Source: a candidate division NC10 bacterium RIFCSPLOWO2_12_FULL_66_18
GTDB lineage: Bacteria > Methylomirabilota > Methylomirabilia > Methylomirabilales > 2-02-FULL-66-22
DNA length: 33,708 nt
NCBI GenBank assembly: GCA_001771285.1
Contig: METI01000155.1
Coordinates: 1-33,708, forward strand
Reading direction: 5' to 3'
Shown here: positions 1 to 7,550 of the stretch, piece after piece
Layout: the number at the start of each line of letters is the position of its first letter
How positions within the stretch are numbered: position 1 is the first letter of the stretch
The notes under the pieces: model-generated
What the model was told of the DNA's origin: nothing
Database searches by the model: none
Seen by the model: only the letters and a program-made list of their open reading frames with translations
Program-made: the position numbers and the translations under genes

Positions 1-467
1 GTCCTGGTCCCCGGGGGCTGCGGCGCGGCAGCGGGGGTTGGGCGAACCGCCTCCTTCGCCGGGGCGGGTCCCGCAGGGGCGCTCCCCATGTCCACCGTCT
101 TGGCGAACAGCAGCTGCTTCACCTTGCCGATCAGCACCTGCGACTCGAACGGCTTGGTGACGAAATCATTCGCGCCCGCCTTGACCCCCTGCTCCTTGTC
201 GTAGGCGTCGAACGTCCCGGTGAGCAGGATGATCGGAACCTTGGACAGCACGGGATCCGCCCGCAGGGCAGCACAGACCTCGTACCCGTTCTTGTCCGGC
301 ATCACCAGGTCCAGGAGCACCAGGTCGGGCCGTACCTCTTTGGCCTTGCGGATGGCCTCCTCGCCGCTCCGCGCCTGGACGAGCACGAAATTCTCTTTGC
401 TGAAGGTCAGCTCCACGACCTTCTGGATCGTCACGCTGTCATCCGCGACCAGGATCCGAGCGGCCAT
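1..467 (-). CDS. Response regulator with receiver domain (partial, cut by window edge)
   Basis: Reading the minus strand from an ATG at 465-467 gives 155 residues that run off the left edge, so the C-terminus is missing. The first 110 or so residues are a CheY-like receiver domain: an acidic pair D9/D10 (VADDS), phospho-acceptor D53 in LVLLDLVMPD, T83 in IILLTG and K105 in VTKPF. All the residues needed for phosphorylation and switching are there. After about residue 120 it becomes a Pro/Ala-rich linker, so a further domain or tail may lie beyond the edge. GGGAGG sits 5 nt before the ATG. It follows two CheW genes in the same direction, so it probably receives phosphate from a CheA-type kinase in a chemosensory system (motility, pili or another output). 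The partner kinase and the output are not visible. Confidence 0.9.
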   Translation of the reverse strand, partial: MAARILVADDSVTIQKVVELTFSKENFVLVQARSGEEAIRKAKEVRPDLVLLDLVMPDKNGYEVCAALRADPVLSKVPIILLTGTFDAYDKEQGVKAGANDFVTKPFESQVLIGKVKQLLFAKTVDMGSAPAGPAPAKEAVRPTPAAAPQPPGTR

Positions 468-558
468 GCGTTCCTCCCGACCGAGGCCCTTCCGTCCGTT
501 CGATTCGGCCTTGGACACCCGCGCGCCGCTTCCGGCCGGGGTGTCCCGCCCCGCCGGA

Positions 559-1047
559 CTAGGCGAGCAAGGTGATGGGCTCAGCCGACGTCAACAGCTT
601 TACCACATCCAGCCAGACGACGGGGCGTCCGCCTGCGTTCACCACGCCCCGGATGAACTCGACCCGGATGCCGAAGACCCGCGGGGGCGGGGGCGGGAGC
701 TTGTCCGGCTGGAGCGACAACACACGCAGGACCTGGTCCACCGTCAAGCCCACCAGGGGATCCTGGCCGATGCCCGACAGCAGCAGGATCGCCGAGCTGG
801 CGGGACCCGGCTCCTCCACCCCCAGGCGCCGCCGCAGGCTGACCACGGGGAGGTAGCGCCCTTTGTGCCGGATGATCCCCTCGACAGAGGACGGGCGCCG
901 CGGCGTCCGGGTAGGCGGCTGGTATTCCAGGATCTGCTGCACCCGGTCCATGTCCACGGCGAGCTGCTTGCCCGCGACGAGAAACATGAGGACCGATGCC
1001 TCGGCCGCTGCCACAACGGGAGGATTGGATTCCGCATGCACCGCCAT
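559..1047 (-). CDS. CheW-like coupling protein
   Basis: 162 residues, close to the usual length of a single CheW domain. The N-terminal 15 residues are a variable extension. The domain then begins with VLMFLVAGKQLAVDMDRVQQIL, the typical first beta strands of CheW, followed by VEGIIRHKGRYLPVVSLRRRLG and a C-terminal strand set ending VNAGGRPVVWLDVVKLL. CheW proteins link chemoreceptors to the CheA kinase at the membrane-associated array. It starts 29 nt after the stop of a second CheW gene and is followed 91 nt later by a receiver-domain protein, all in one orientation, so co-transcription is likely. A short proline run (about residues 119-124) sits between the two halves. Two CheW paralogues in tandem suggest two receptors or two subcomplexes. 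The family call is secure; the pathway is not determined. Confidence 0.88.
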   Translation of the reverse strand: MAVHAESNPPVVAAAEASVLMFLVAGKQLAVDMDRVQQILEYQPPTRTPRRPSSVEGIIRHKGRYLPVVSLRRRLGVEEPGPASSAILLLSGIGQDPLVGLTVDQVLRVLSLQPDKLPPPPPRVFGIRVEFIRGVVNAGGRPVVWLDVVKLLTSAEPITLLA

Positions 1048-1076
1048 CGCTTCGGACCCGACTCTTCACGCCGCGC

Positions 1077-1586
1077 TCAAGCGCCGGCCGCATAGAACTG
1101 GACCACCTCGTCGAATCCCCCCAGCCCATCCTCGTTGACCAGCAGGATGATCCGGTCCTGCCGGGCGAAGAGTCCGCGGAAACAGGCCGGGTCCAGAAGC
1201 GTGGCGAGGGCCGGCAGCGGCGTGATGCGAGCCGGATCCACCTCCGCCATCTCCAGGACTTCGTCCACCAAGAGGCCGAGGGGGCGCCCTCGTCCCTGCG
1301 TCAGCAGGACGCGTTCCGTCCCGGCGGCTCCGGCGGGGGGAACCTCGAACAGCGCTCTCATGCAAATGACGGGAAGTTTGCGGCCGCGATATGCGAGGGC
1401 GACGCAGACCTGGTAGGGGGGGGCGGGCAAGGAGGAAACCCCGTCGGACAGCAGGACCTCTCGCAGCCCCCGGAGTCCCATGCCGTAGATTTCGTCGCCG
1501 ACGCGGAACAGCAGGAACTTCTCCCGGACCGCAGGGCCCTCCGCTCGGGCGCCGACCCGTCGCTTCGCCGGCGTGAGACGCTCCAC
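1077..1586 (-). CDS. CheW-like coupling protein (second copy), GTG start
   Basis: 169 residues from a GTG at 1584-1586. The open frame extends upstream to 1862, but that extension reads as low-complexity Arg/Gly-rich sequence and contains a good minus-strand promoter (TTGACA/TATTGT at 1664-1636), so translation from 1862 is very unlikely. AAAGGGGAG lies just before the chosen GTG, although the spacing is short. The CheW domain starts around residue 22 (KFLLFRVGDEIYGMGLRGLREVL), continues with VALAYRGRKLPVICMRALF and ends with a strand pair including GLLVDEVLEMAEVDPARI. It is divergent from its neighbour at 559-1047, so it is not a recent tandem duplicate. It is the first gene of the CheW-CheW-response regulator operon and is divergently transcribed from the tctC transporter gene. 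Confidence 0.85.
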   Translation of the reverse strand: MERLTPAKRRVGARAEGPAVREKFLLFRVGDEIYGMGLRGLREVLLSDGVSSLPAPPYQVCVALAYRGRKLPVICMRALFEVPPAGAAGTERVLLTQGRGRPLGLLVDEVLEMAEVDPARITPLPALATLLDPACFRGLFARQDRIILLVNEDGLGGFDEVVQFYAAGA

Positions 1587-1635
1587 CAACTCCCCTTTCG
1601 TTGCCGTCGGGCCGCCTCCCTGCAGAGGTGGGGTG

Positions 1636-1664
1636 ACAATACCCACCGCCCCTGGGATTGTCAA
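1636..1664 (-). promoter_or_regulatory. Sigma70-type promoter for the CheW operon
   Basis: On the minus strand TTGACA (1664-1659) is followed after exactly 17 nt by TATTGT (1641-1636). This is a near-consensus -35, an ideal spacer and a 4/6 -10 box. Transcription would begin near 1629, leaving a leader of about 43 nt before the GTG at 1586. It is the main argument for the late start of that CheW gene. Confidence 0.7.
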
Positions 1665-1818
1665 GCCCTTTCCCCCTCGCGGAGCGGCCGCAGATCCGCG
1701 TAACTTCACGCGCGAAACGGCAGCGCGCCCCCGAGACCGGGGCAGACCACGGGGGATGTCTTTGGCATGCTTCCACGCAGGTGCACCGGCATGAGACCGA
1801 ACCGGCCGCCGTTCTCGC

Positions 1819-1848
1819 TTGACCCCGCGCTCACGCCCGAGATATAGA
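1819..1848 (+). promoter_or_regulatory. Candidate promoter of the tctCBA operon
   Basis: TTGACC at 1819-1824 is followed after 18 nt by TATAGA at 1843-1848, in an AT-richer patch (GATATAGATAGAT) that stands out from the surrounding GC-rich DNA. The tctC ATG lies about 43 nt downstream of the predicted start point. The -10 box is only partly consensus. Confidence 0.5.
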
Positions 1849-1897
1849 TAGATGGTCCCCACGGAGGAGACGGGCTTCGTTTCACAGGAGGGAGATC

Positions 1898-2911
1898 ATG
1901 AAGGACAGAACCTGGACGCTTCTCGTACTGCTGTGCATCAGCCTGGCAGTGGCCGCCGGGCCGGCCCTGGCCGCCGATTGGAAGCCGACCAAGCCCATCA
2001 CCGCCATCGTGCCGTGGCCGGCCGGCGGCGCCACCGACCTCACCGTCCGGATCCTGGCCAGCGAGATGGAGAAGATTCTGGGTCAGCGCATCTCCGTGGT
2101 CAATACCCCGGGGGCGACCGGGGCTATCGGGATGAAGAATGCCTACGACGCGGCCCGGGACGGCTACACCTGGTCCTCCAACTCGGACACCTCCCTGGTG
2201 AACTACCCGGTCCTGGATCTGATGAAGACCACCCACCGCGAGTGGATCCAGTGGTACGCCCTGTTCACGCCCTGCATCGTCTCCACCACCGCCGATTATC
2301 CGGCCAAGGACCTGGCCGAGTTGGTGAAGATGATGAAGGACAAGCCGGGGCAGGTGCCCGTGGCTTCGGCCGGGGTCGGCTCCTCCGGGCACACTGCCCT
2401 GGAGGTCTTCAAGAGCGTCACCGGGGTGACGGTCCGGCACGTGCCCTACGCGGGCGGTAACCCGGCCGTGGTGGCGACCGTCGCGGGGGAGAGCAACGTG
2501 GTGATGCAACTGTCCATGGAGCAGGCGGACATGATCCGGGCCAAGAAGCTGAAGCCCCTGGCCAACTTGAGCAACCGGATCCTGAACATCTCCGGCTACG
2601 GCGAAATCCCGCCCGTCACCACGTGGTATCCGAACTTCCCGCTCACCGGCTCCCATTTCGGGATCATGATTCCCAAGGGCGTGCCGAGTGAGGTCATCGC
2701 CGCGGTCAGCAAGGCGTTCGACGTGGCGGCGAACTCGGAGGCATTAAAGAAGTTTGCCGACCAGAAGGCGGTCATCCTGGTGAATCTCAAGGAGGACGAG
2801 GCCATGAAGATGGCCGAGGAGACCGCCTCCATCACGACCTGGACCCTGTTCGACAACGGGGCGGCCAAGATCTCGCCCGCCCAGTTCAACATCGCCAAGC
2901 CAAAGCGGTAA
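1898..2911 (+). CDS. tctC: TctC-family periplasmic solute-binding protein of a tripartite tricarboxylate transporter
   Basis: 337 residues, the normal size for the Bug/TctC family. Residues 1-25 form a signal peptide (basic start, LLVLLCISLAVA core, cleavage near ALA-AD), so the mature protein is periplasmic. The mature start PITAIVPWPAGGATDLTVRILA and the NTPGATGAIGMKNAYDAARDGYT stretch are the typical ligand-pocket strand and the conserved glycine-rich loop of the family. Further on, HVPYAGGNPAVVATVAGE matches the second conserved block. It binds a carboxylate ligand and hands it to the TctAB membrane complex; which acid is bound cannot be read from sequence. AGGAGGGAGATC precedes the ATG. 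The tctB and tctA genes follow directly in the usual CBA order. Confidence 0.93.
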   Translation: MKDRTWTLLVLLCISLAVAAGPALAADWKPTKPITAIVPWPAGGATDLTVRILASEMEKILGQRISVVNTPGATGAIGMKNAYDAARDGYTWSSNSDTSLVNYPVLDLMKTTHREWIQWYALFTPCIVSTTADYPAKDLAELVKMMKDKPGQVPVASAGVGSSGHTALEVFKSVTGVTVRHVPYAGGNPAVVATVAGESNVVMQLSMEQADMIRAKKLKPLANLSNRILNISGYGEIPPVTTWYPNFPLTGSHFGIMIPKGVPSEVIAAVSKAFDVAANSEALKKFADQKAVILVNLKEDEAMKMAEETASITTWTLFDNGAAKISPAQFNIAKPKR

Positions 2912-3021
2912 TCTACGGCGAGACAGGCGCGGAATACCTGAGGACGGGCCGGTCTCCGGGTCCATGGCCTTCGGATCCGGGGCCGGCCCCATTTTTGCCC
3001 GGTCCGGCAGCGGGAAGGTCG

Positions 3022-3501
3022 ATGGCATACGAGTTCCGGCGACAAGACTTCTATACGGGCGTGATCCTCTGCGTCCTCAGTCTTGGCGTGCTCGTGGAGA
3101 GCTGGCAGATGCCCCGGGACCTCCAGGGGTGGCCCGCCTACGCTGGTCCCGGGGTGGTCACTGGGCTCCTGGGGCTGGGACTCCTCCTGATGGGGCTGGC
3201 GCTCACCATCCGTTCCGTCAGGCGGGCCGGCGCGCCGCTTGGGATCTCGGGTGGGGAGGCTCGGGCCTACCTGGGCGAGGTGGGAACCCGCCGCCTCGGA
3301 CTGATGTTCGGCCTGAGTGTCCTGTACTGCCTGTTGCTCGGACGCGGAATCCCCTACTGGCTCACCACTGGGGGATACCTGGTGGTCGTGATGTTCGTCT
3401 TCCGGGCCGGCCCGTGGTGGCAGATCCTCCTGATTTCGGCGGGAACCACCGTGGCCGTGGTTTACGTTTTCAACCGCATCTTCGCCATTCCCCTGCCCTG
3501 A
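3022..3501 (+). CDS. tctB: TctB-family small membrane subunit of tripartite tricarboxylate transporter
   Basis: 159 residues. I start it at ATG 3022, which has GGGAAGG 4 nt upstream, rather than at the in-frame ATG 2995, which has no ribosome site and would add unrelated residues. The sequence has four hydrophobic segments (about residues 11-30, 45-70, 97-115 and 120-155), as usual for TctB, and a cytoplasmic loop rich in Arg around residues 70-90. TctB is the poorly conserved small subunit that works with TctA in the inner membrane, driven by an ion gradient. It lies between tctC and tctA, with only 7 nt to the tctA start. The identification rests on topology, length and context more than on motifs. 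Confidence 0.85.
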   Translation: MAYEFRRQDFYTGVILCVLSLGVLVESWQMPRDLQGWPAYAGPGVVTGLLGLGLLLMGLALTIRSVRRAGAPLGISGGEARAYLGEVGTRRLGLMFGLSVLYCLLLGRGIPYWLTTGGYLVVVMFVFRAGPWWQILLISAGTTVAVVYVFNRIFAIPLP

Positions 3502-3508
3502 GGTCCCC

Positions 3509-5032
3509 ATGCTCATGGGTCCCTGGTACATCCTGGTCGAACTCTGGAACCTCTTGACCCCCCTGACCCTGCTCTACGTCGCCGTCAGCACCTTCATCGG
3601 CATCGTGATCGGGATGTTGCCTGGCCTCACCGCCACCATGGGCGTGGCCCTGCTCACCGGGCTCACCTTCGGCTTCCCGCCCAAGCAGGCCATCCTCATC
3701 CTGATCTGCGTCTATGTGGGGGCAATCTACGGCGGCAGCCGCTCGGCCATCCTGTTGAACATCCCGGGGACGCCAGCCAATGCCGCCACCTGCCTCGATG
3801 GGTTCCCGCTGGCACAAAAGGGCGAGGCGGGCCCGGCCATCGGGCTGGCCACCACGTCGTCCTTCGTTGGGACCGTTTTCGGCCTCCTCTGCCTGGCCTT
3901 TTTCACGCCGCTCCTGGGCAAGATCGCCCTGGAGTTCCAGTCCTGGGAATTTTTCTGGCTGGCCATCTTCGGGATCGTCGTCTGCGGGAATCTCACAGCA
4001 CCCACCGATCCGTTGAAGGGCTGGATTGCCGGCTTCATCGGCCTGTTGGTCTCGCTGGTGGGGCAGGAGAACATCGCCGCCTATCCGAGATTCGCCTTCG
4101 GGTCCGACCAGATGCGGGGCGGCTTCGCCTTGATCCCTGTCCTGGTCGGGGTCTATGGCATCGCCGAGGTCCTGGGGGTCATGCGGGAGACCGTGGTCCC
4201 ACGCGTTGTCATACAGATCCAGAAGGTTTTGCCGAGATGGCAGGACCTCTGGCAGTACCGCCGGACCATGCTCCGCTCCGGGGTCATCGGGGTGATCATC
4301 GGGGCCATCCCGGGGGTGGGCGAGGACGTGGCCGCCTGGGTCTCCTACGACTTCGCCAAGCGGGCCAGCAAGAAGCCGGAGGAGTTCGGGAAGGGATCGC
4401 GGGAAGGGCTCATTGCCGCCGAGACGGGCAACAACGCCTGCATCGGGGGGGCCGTGATCCCGGTGCTGTCCCTGGCCGTGCCCGGGAGCGCGCCGGCCGC
4501 CGTCCTGCTGGCCGCCATGTGGCTGCACGGCGTGCGGCCGGGGCCCCTGCTCATGATCGAGTTCCCCAACTACATCTGGGAAGTCACGGCCATGTTCATC
4601 CTAGCCTCCCTGGCCATGCTGATCTTGGGGCTGTCGCTCGTGCGCACCCTGGTCAAGATTCTCATGGTGCCCCGCCCCATCCTGATGCCCATTGTCTTCG
4701 TCCTGTGCGTCATCGGCTCCTTCGCCATCAGCGTGCGCATCTTCGACATCTGGGTGATGCTGGCCTTCGGCCTGCTCGGCTACCCCATGCGGAAGTACAA
4801 CTATCCGGCGGCACCTCTCGTCCTCGGGGTGATCCTGGGGGACATGGCCGACGTGAACTTCCGTCGCGCCCTCATCCGCACCGCGGGCGACGTGACCCCC
4901 TTCTTCACCCGGCCGATCTCCTTGGTCCTGGTGGCCATCACCCTCTTCACCATTCTGGCACGGGCCCAGTGGTTCCGGCGGATGCTCGTGGTCGGGTCAT
5001 CCCGGGTGAAAGCCAGCCTTTCTCGTGGGTGA
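3509..5032 (+). CDS. tctA: TctA-family large membrane subunit of tripartite tricarboxylate transporter
   Basis: 507 residues with about 12 hydrophobic segments, the standard TctA size. The hallmark N-terminal block is intact: GIVIGMLPGLTATMGVALLTGLTFG followed by VYVGAIYGGSRSAILLNIPGTPANAATCLDGFPLA. A second half repeat carries IIGAIPGVGEDVAAWVSYDFAKR and ETGNNACIGGAVIPVLSLAVPGSA, so both pseudo-symmetric PG-containing loops are present. It forms the transport channel and moves the ligand delivered by TctC, coupled to protons or sodium. Two ATGs (3509 and 3515) are possible starts; the ribosome site is weak (TGAGGT), in line with coupling to the tctB stop 7 nt upstream. An oxidoreductase gene follows 21 nt after the stop, so the imported compound may be metabolised by it. 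Confidence 0.95.
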   Translation: MLMGPWYILVELWNLLTPLTLLYVAVSTFIGIVIGMLPGLTATMGVALLTGLTFGFPPKQAILILICVYVGAIYGGSRSAILLNIPGTPANAATCLDGFPLAQKGEAGPAIGLATTSSFVGTVFGLLCLAFFTPLLGKIALEFQSWEFFWLAIFGIVVCGNLTAPTDPLKGWIAGFIGLLVSLVGQENIAAYPRFAFGSDQMRGGFALIPVLVGVYGIAEVLGVMRETVVPRVVIQIQKVLPRWQDLWQYRRTMLRSGVIGVIIGAIPGVGEDVAAWVSYDFAKRASKKPEEFGKGSREGLIAAETGNNACIGGAVIPVLSLAVPGSAPAAVLLAAMWLHGVRPGPLLMIEFPNYIWEVTAMFILASLAMLILGLSLVRTLVKILMVPRPILMPIVFVLCVIGSFAISVRIFDIWVMLAFGLLGYPMRKYNYPAAPLVLGVILGDMADVNFRRALIRTAGDVTPFFTRPISLVLVAITLFTILARAQWFRRMLVVGSSRVKASLSRG

Positions 5033-5053
5033 CCGCGGAAGGGAAGGCAATTC

Positions 5054-6220
5054 ATGGACACCATCGGCATCGGCATCATCGGATCGCGCTTCGCCGCAGA
5101 CCTCCATGCGCACGCGCTGAGCAAGATCCGGGGCAGCAAGTGCGAGATCGTGGCGGTCTGCTCGCGGACCAGGGAGAGCGCGGAGGCCTTCGCGCGGAAG
5201 TTCAACATCCCCCACGTCTACACCGACCACCGGGCGATGCTGGCGCGGAAGGACATCCACCTGGTGGACCTGCCCCTGACGACGAACCTGCATCACACCA
5301 TGGCCATTGACGCGGCCGACGCCGGCAAGCATTTCATCTGCGAGAAGCCGCTGACCGGCTGCTTCACCGAGGCGAATGCCCTTTCACGGCAAGCCATGTT
5401 CGAGGAAGCCATGAAAAACGCCGATGCGGTCCTTGAGGCCTGCCGGCGGAACCGGGTGATCATGGGCTACGCGGAGAATTTCGTCTACGCCCCGCCCGTC
5501 GCCAAGCTGCGGCGGCTGATGGACAGGAGCGGCGGGACCCTCCTCGATCTCCGCGCCGAGGAGAGCCATTCCGGCTCCCACGCGGCCTATGCCCGGCGCT
5601 GGGCCACGGCCGGAGGCGGCTCGCTGCTCCGCATGGGATCGCACCCCATCGGCGCGGTCATCCACCTGAAGCACTACGAGGGCCAGCGGAAATCCGGACG
5701 GCCCATCCGGGTGAAGTCCGTGCTGGGAGACGTGGCCCAGTTGACCAAGACCGAGGCGTTCCGCAAGGAACCCCGCAAATGGCTGGTGAGCGAGTGGGAG
5801 GACGTGGAGGATTGGTCGGCCGCCATCCTGACCTTCGAGGACGGGACCAAGGCCACGGTCCTGTCCACGGACGTCAGTTTGGGGGGCGTGAAGAACCTGG
5901 TGACCGCCTACCTCTCCAACAGCGTGGTCCAGGTGAACATCAACCCCAACACCAGCCTGGTGGTCTACGCTCCGGACGGCAAGATTTGGGGCGACGAGTA
6001 CATCACCGAGAAGGTGGAGACCAAGGGCGGCTGGCAGTTTCCCAGCCCGGACGAGGACTGGATGCGCGGCTACCCACAGGAGATGGAGGACTTCGTGGAC
6101 GCCGTCCGCGAGGGACGCGAGCCGCTGTCCGGCGCCCTGCTCGCCCACGAGACGGTGGAGGTCATCTACGCGGCCTACGTCTCGGCCCAGGAGGGGAGGC
6201 GTGTGGACCTCAAGCGTTGA
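5054..6220 (+). CDS. Gfo/Idh/MocA family NAD(P)-dependent oxidoreductase
   Basis: 388 residues. The N-terminal 130 residues form a Rossmann fold: IGIGIIGSRFAADLHAHAL (dinucleotide-binding glycines), a strand ending VAVCSRTRESAEAFA, and the family signature GKHFICEKPLTG with the EKP triad that holds the cofactor. The C-terminal part is the larger alpha/beta substrate domain, with GGGSLLRMGSHPIGAVIHL as the usual catalytic helix region. Family members oxidise or reduce hydroxyl/keto groups, often of sugars or inositols. An insertion around residues 110-130 (ALSRQAMFEEAMKNAD) is longer than in many members. GGAAGGGAAGG lies upstream of the ATG. It follows tctA by 21 nt and is very probably co-transcribed, hinting at a role in using the transported acid. 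The substrate is unknown. Confidence 0.9.
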   Translation: MDTIGIGIIGSRFAADLHAHALSKIRGSKCEIVAVCSRTRESAEAFARKFNIPHVYTDHRAMLARKDIHLVDLPLTTNLHHTMAIDAADAGKHFICEKPLTGCFTEANALSRQAMFEEAMKNADAVLEACRRNRVIMGYAENFVYAPPVAKLRRLMDRSGGTLLDLRAEESHSGSHAAYARRWATAGGGSLLRMGSHPIGAVIHLKHYEGQRKSGRPIRVKSVLGDVAQLTKTEAFRKEPRKWLVSEWEDVEDWSAAILTFEDGTKATVLSTDVSLGGVKNLVTAYLSNSVVQVNINPNTSLVVYAPDGKIWGDEYITEKVETKGGWQFPSPDEDWMRGYPQEMEDFVDAVREGREPLSGALLAHETVEVIYAAYVSAQEGRRVDLKR

Positions 6221-6280
6221 ACTTGTGTCCCCAGGCCTAACCCGGCGTAGCCGGAACTATGCAGGACAAGTCTTCAAGAA

Positions 6281-6385
6281 ATATCGAATGTCGAACGGCG
6301 AATGACGAACTTCGAACGATCGCCGTTCCCGGGAGCCCTTCCACGCACCGTTCGTCATTCGATATTCCGTATTCGATATTCGACA
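6281..6385. repeat. Periodic inverted-repeat array (GAATATC/GAATGAC units)
   Basis: Left arm from 6281 and right arm to 6385 are made of short units around cores such as ATCGAAT and GAATGACGAAC. The best match is an exact 11-nt inverted repeat, GAATGACGAAC at 6300-6310 facing GTTCGTCATTC at 6350-6360, around a 39-nt centre. The outer units match only loosely. The array fills most of the gap between the Gfo/Idh gene and the LLM oxidoreductase. A spurious open frame runs through it. Confidence 0.75.
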
Positions 6386-6446
6386 GTTCGCGACGAGGGA
6401 GAAGTCTTTGCCAGGAAAGCCTGAATTTCATCCGGAAGGGAATATC

Positions 6447-7436
6447 ATGCCCAAGCTGAAGATCGGCTTCATCCCCATCGAAGGCGGGCACTTCTACAAG
6501 GAGGCCCTGGAGGAAGTCATCCGTGGCGAGGAGTTGGGCTTCGACTCCATCTGGATGGAAGAGCACCATTCCGTGGTGAACCATTACTGGCCGTCGCCGC
6601 TCACGGTGCTGGCCGGCTTTGCCACGCGTACCTCCCGGGTCACCCTGGGCACGGACATCCTGGTGGCTCCCTTCTACCACCCGGTCCGGCTGGCGGAGGA
6701 CGCGGCGCTCCTGGACATCATGTCGGGCGGCCGCTTCGTGCTGGGCGTGGCCATCGGCTACAAGCCCGACGAGTTCGCCCTGTACGGCGCGGAGCTGGAG
6801 AAGCGCGGGGCGCGCTTCGTGGAGCAACTGACCATCATGAAGGGCCTGTGGACCCAGGAGTCCGTCTCTTTTCGGGGGAAGTACTACACGGTGGAGGGCA
6901 GTCTGGAGCCCAAGCCGCTCACGAAGCCCCATCCGCCGGTCTGGATCGGCGGGTGGGGGGACTTCACGCTGAAGCGCGCCGCGACCCTGGGCGACAACTG
7001 GGTCCCCGGCCCCACGGCGGACCTGGCGCGCCTGCTGGCCGGCAAGCAGCAGTTCCTGCAGAACCGCGCCGCGGCCGGGCTGACCGCGCCTATCACCGAG
7101 TGGCCGGTCACCCGCGATGTCATCATCGCGGACGCCAACCAGGCCGCCCGGGAGCTGGCAGAGCAACACATCATGGTCGCCTACCGGAAGGAATATGCGG
7201 GCGGGTGGAAGCACCCGTTCATTGACGCCTCTATCGCCACCGACCTGGACGCCCTGATGAAGGACCGCTTCCTGATCGGGGGTCCCGACGAGGTCATCCG
7301 GGCGCTCAGGCCGTTCGTGGAGCAGTACGGCATGACCCACCTGATCTGCCGCCTGTTCTTCCCGGGGATGCCCCACCGGCACATCCTGCGGGAGCTGGAC
7401 CTCCTCTCCCGGGAGGTCATGCCGGCCTTCCGGTGA
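6447..7436 (+). CDS. LLM-class flavin-dependent oxidoreductase (luciferase-like)
   Basis: 329 residues from ATG 6447, which has GGAAGGG 6 nt upstream; the longer in-frame ATG at 6408 lies next to a repeat array and adds non-family residues. The protein follows the bacterial luciferase-like TIM-barrel plan: an N-terminal strand KIGFIPIEGG, AEELGF-type helix (GEELGFDSIWMEEHH), TSRVTLGTDILVAPFYHPVRLAEDAALLDIMSGGRFVLGVAIGY, and a later PPVWIGGWGDFTLKRAATLGDNWVPG. These are the flavin/F420-binding positions of the family. Members are FMN- or F420-dependent monooxygenases or reductases acting on varied small molecules. It lies downstream of the transporter and Gfo/Idh oxidoreductase in the same orientation but across a 226-nt gap, so shared transcription is possible but not certain. 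Cofactor and substrate are undetermined. Confidence 0.9.
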   Translation: MPKLKIGFIPIEGGHFYKEALEEVIRGEELGFDSIWMEEHHSVVNHYWPSPLTVLAGFATRTSRVTLGTDILVAPFYHPVRLAEDAALLDIMSGGRFVLGVAIGYKPDEFALYGAELEKRGARFVEQLTIMKGLWTQESVSFRGKYYTVEGSLEPKPLTKPHPPVWIGGWGDFTLKRAATLGDNWVPGPTADLARLLAGKQQFLQNRAAAGLTAPITEWPVTRDVIIADANQAARELAEQHIMVAYRKEYAGGWKHPFIDASIATDLDALMKDRFLIGGPDEVIRALRPFVEQYGMTHLICRLFFPGMPHRHILRELDLLSREVMPAFR

Positions 7437-7479
7437 GACAGCCGCGTCACGCCCACTTCGCCGAACCCTGGGTTTCCCG

Positions 7480-7508
7480 TTGACATTTTCCCCCGCCCTG
7501 GATAGGCT
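7480..7508 (+). promoter_or_regulatory. Sigma70-type promoter of ilvE
   Basis: TTGACA at 7480-7485, a 17-nt spacer, then TAGGCT at 7503-7508. The -35 box is perfect and the spacing ideal; the -10 keeps the first two and last bases of the consensus. The ilvE ATG at 7551 would follow a leader of about 35 nt. This suggests ilvE is transcribed separately from the transporter cluster. Confidence 0.6.
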
Positions 7509-7550
7509 GATATCGAGCGGGCGTTGGGAACGCCCCGAAGGGGGGAGCGT

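Larger units (their letters stand above)
1587..1897. other. Divergent intergenic region between CheW operon and tctC
   Basis: 311 nt separate the two divergent operons. It holds one promoter for each direction (minus 1664-1636, plus 1819-1848) and no convincing gene. The stretch 1680-1800 is plain GC-rich DNA in which I see no repeat or clear dyad. A regulator could bind between the two promoters, but no site is evident. Confidence 0.6.

Noticed and set aside
6242..6254. Small CCGGC-GTA-GCCGG hairpin after the Gfo/Idh gene
   Set aside because: Only five base pairs and no T-tract, so not enough to call a terminator.
6259..6459. 66-codon plus-strand frame between the Gfo/Idh and LLM genes
   Set aside because: Its sequence is a translation of the periodic array (NIECRTANDEL, FDIPYSIFDSS), not a protein family.
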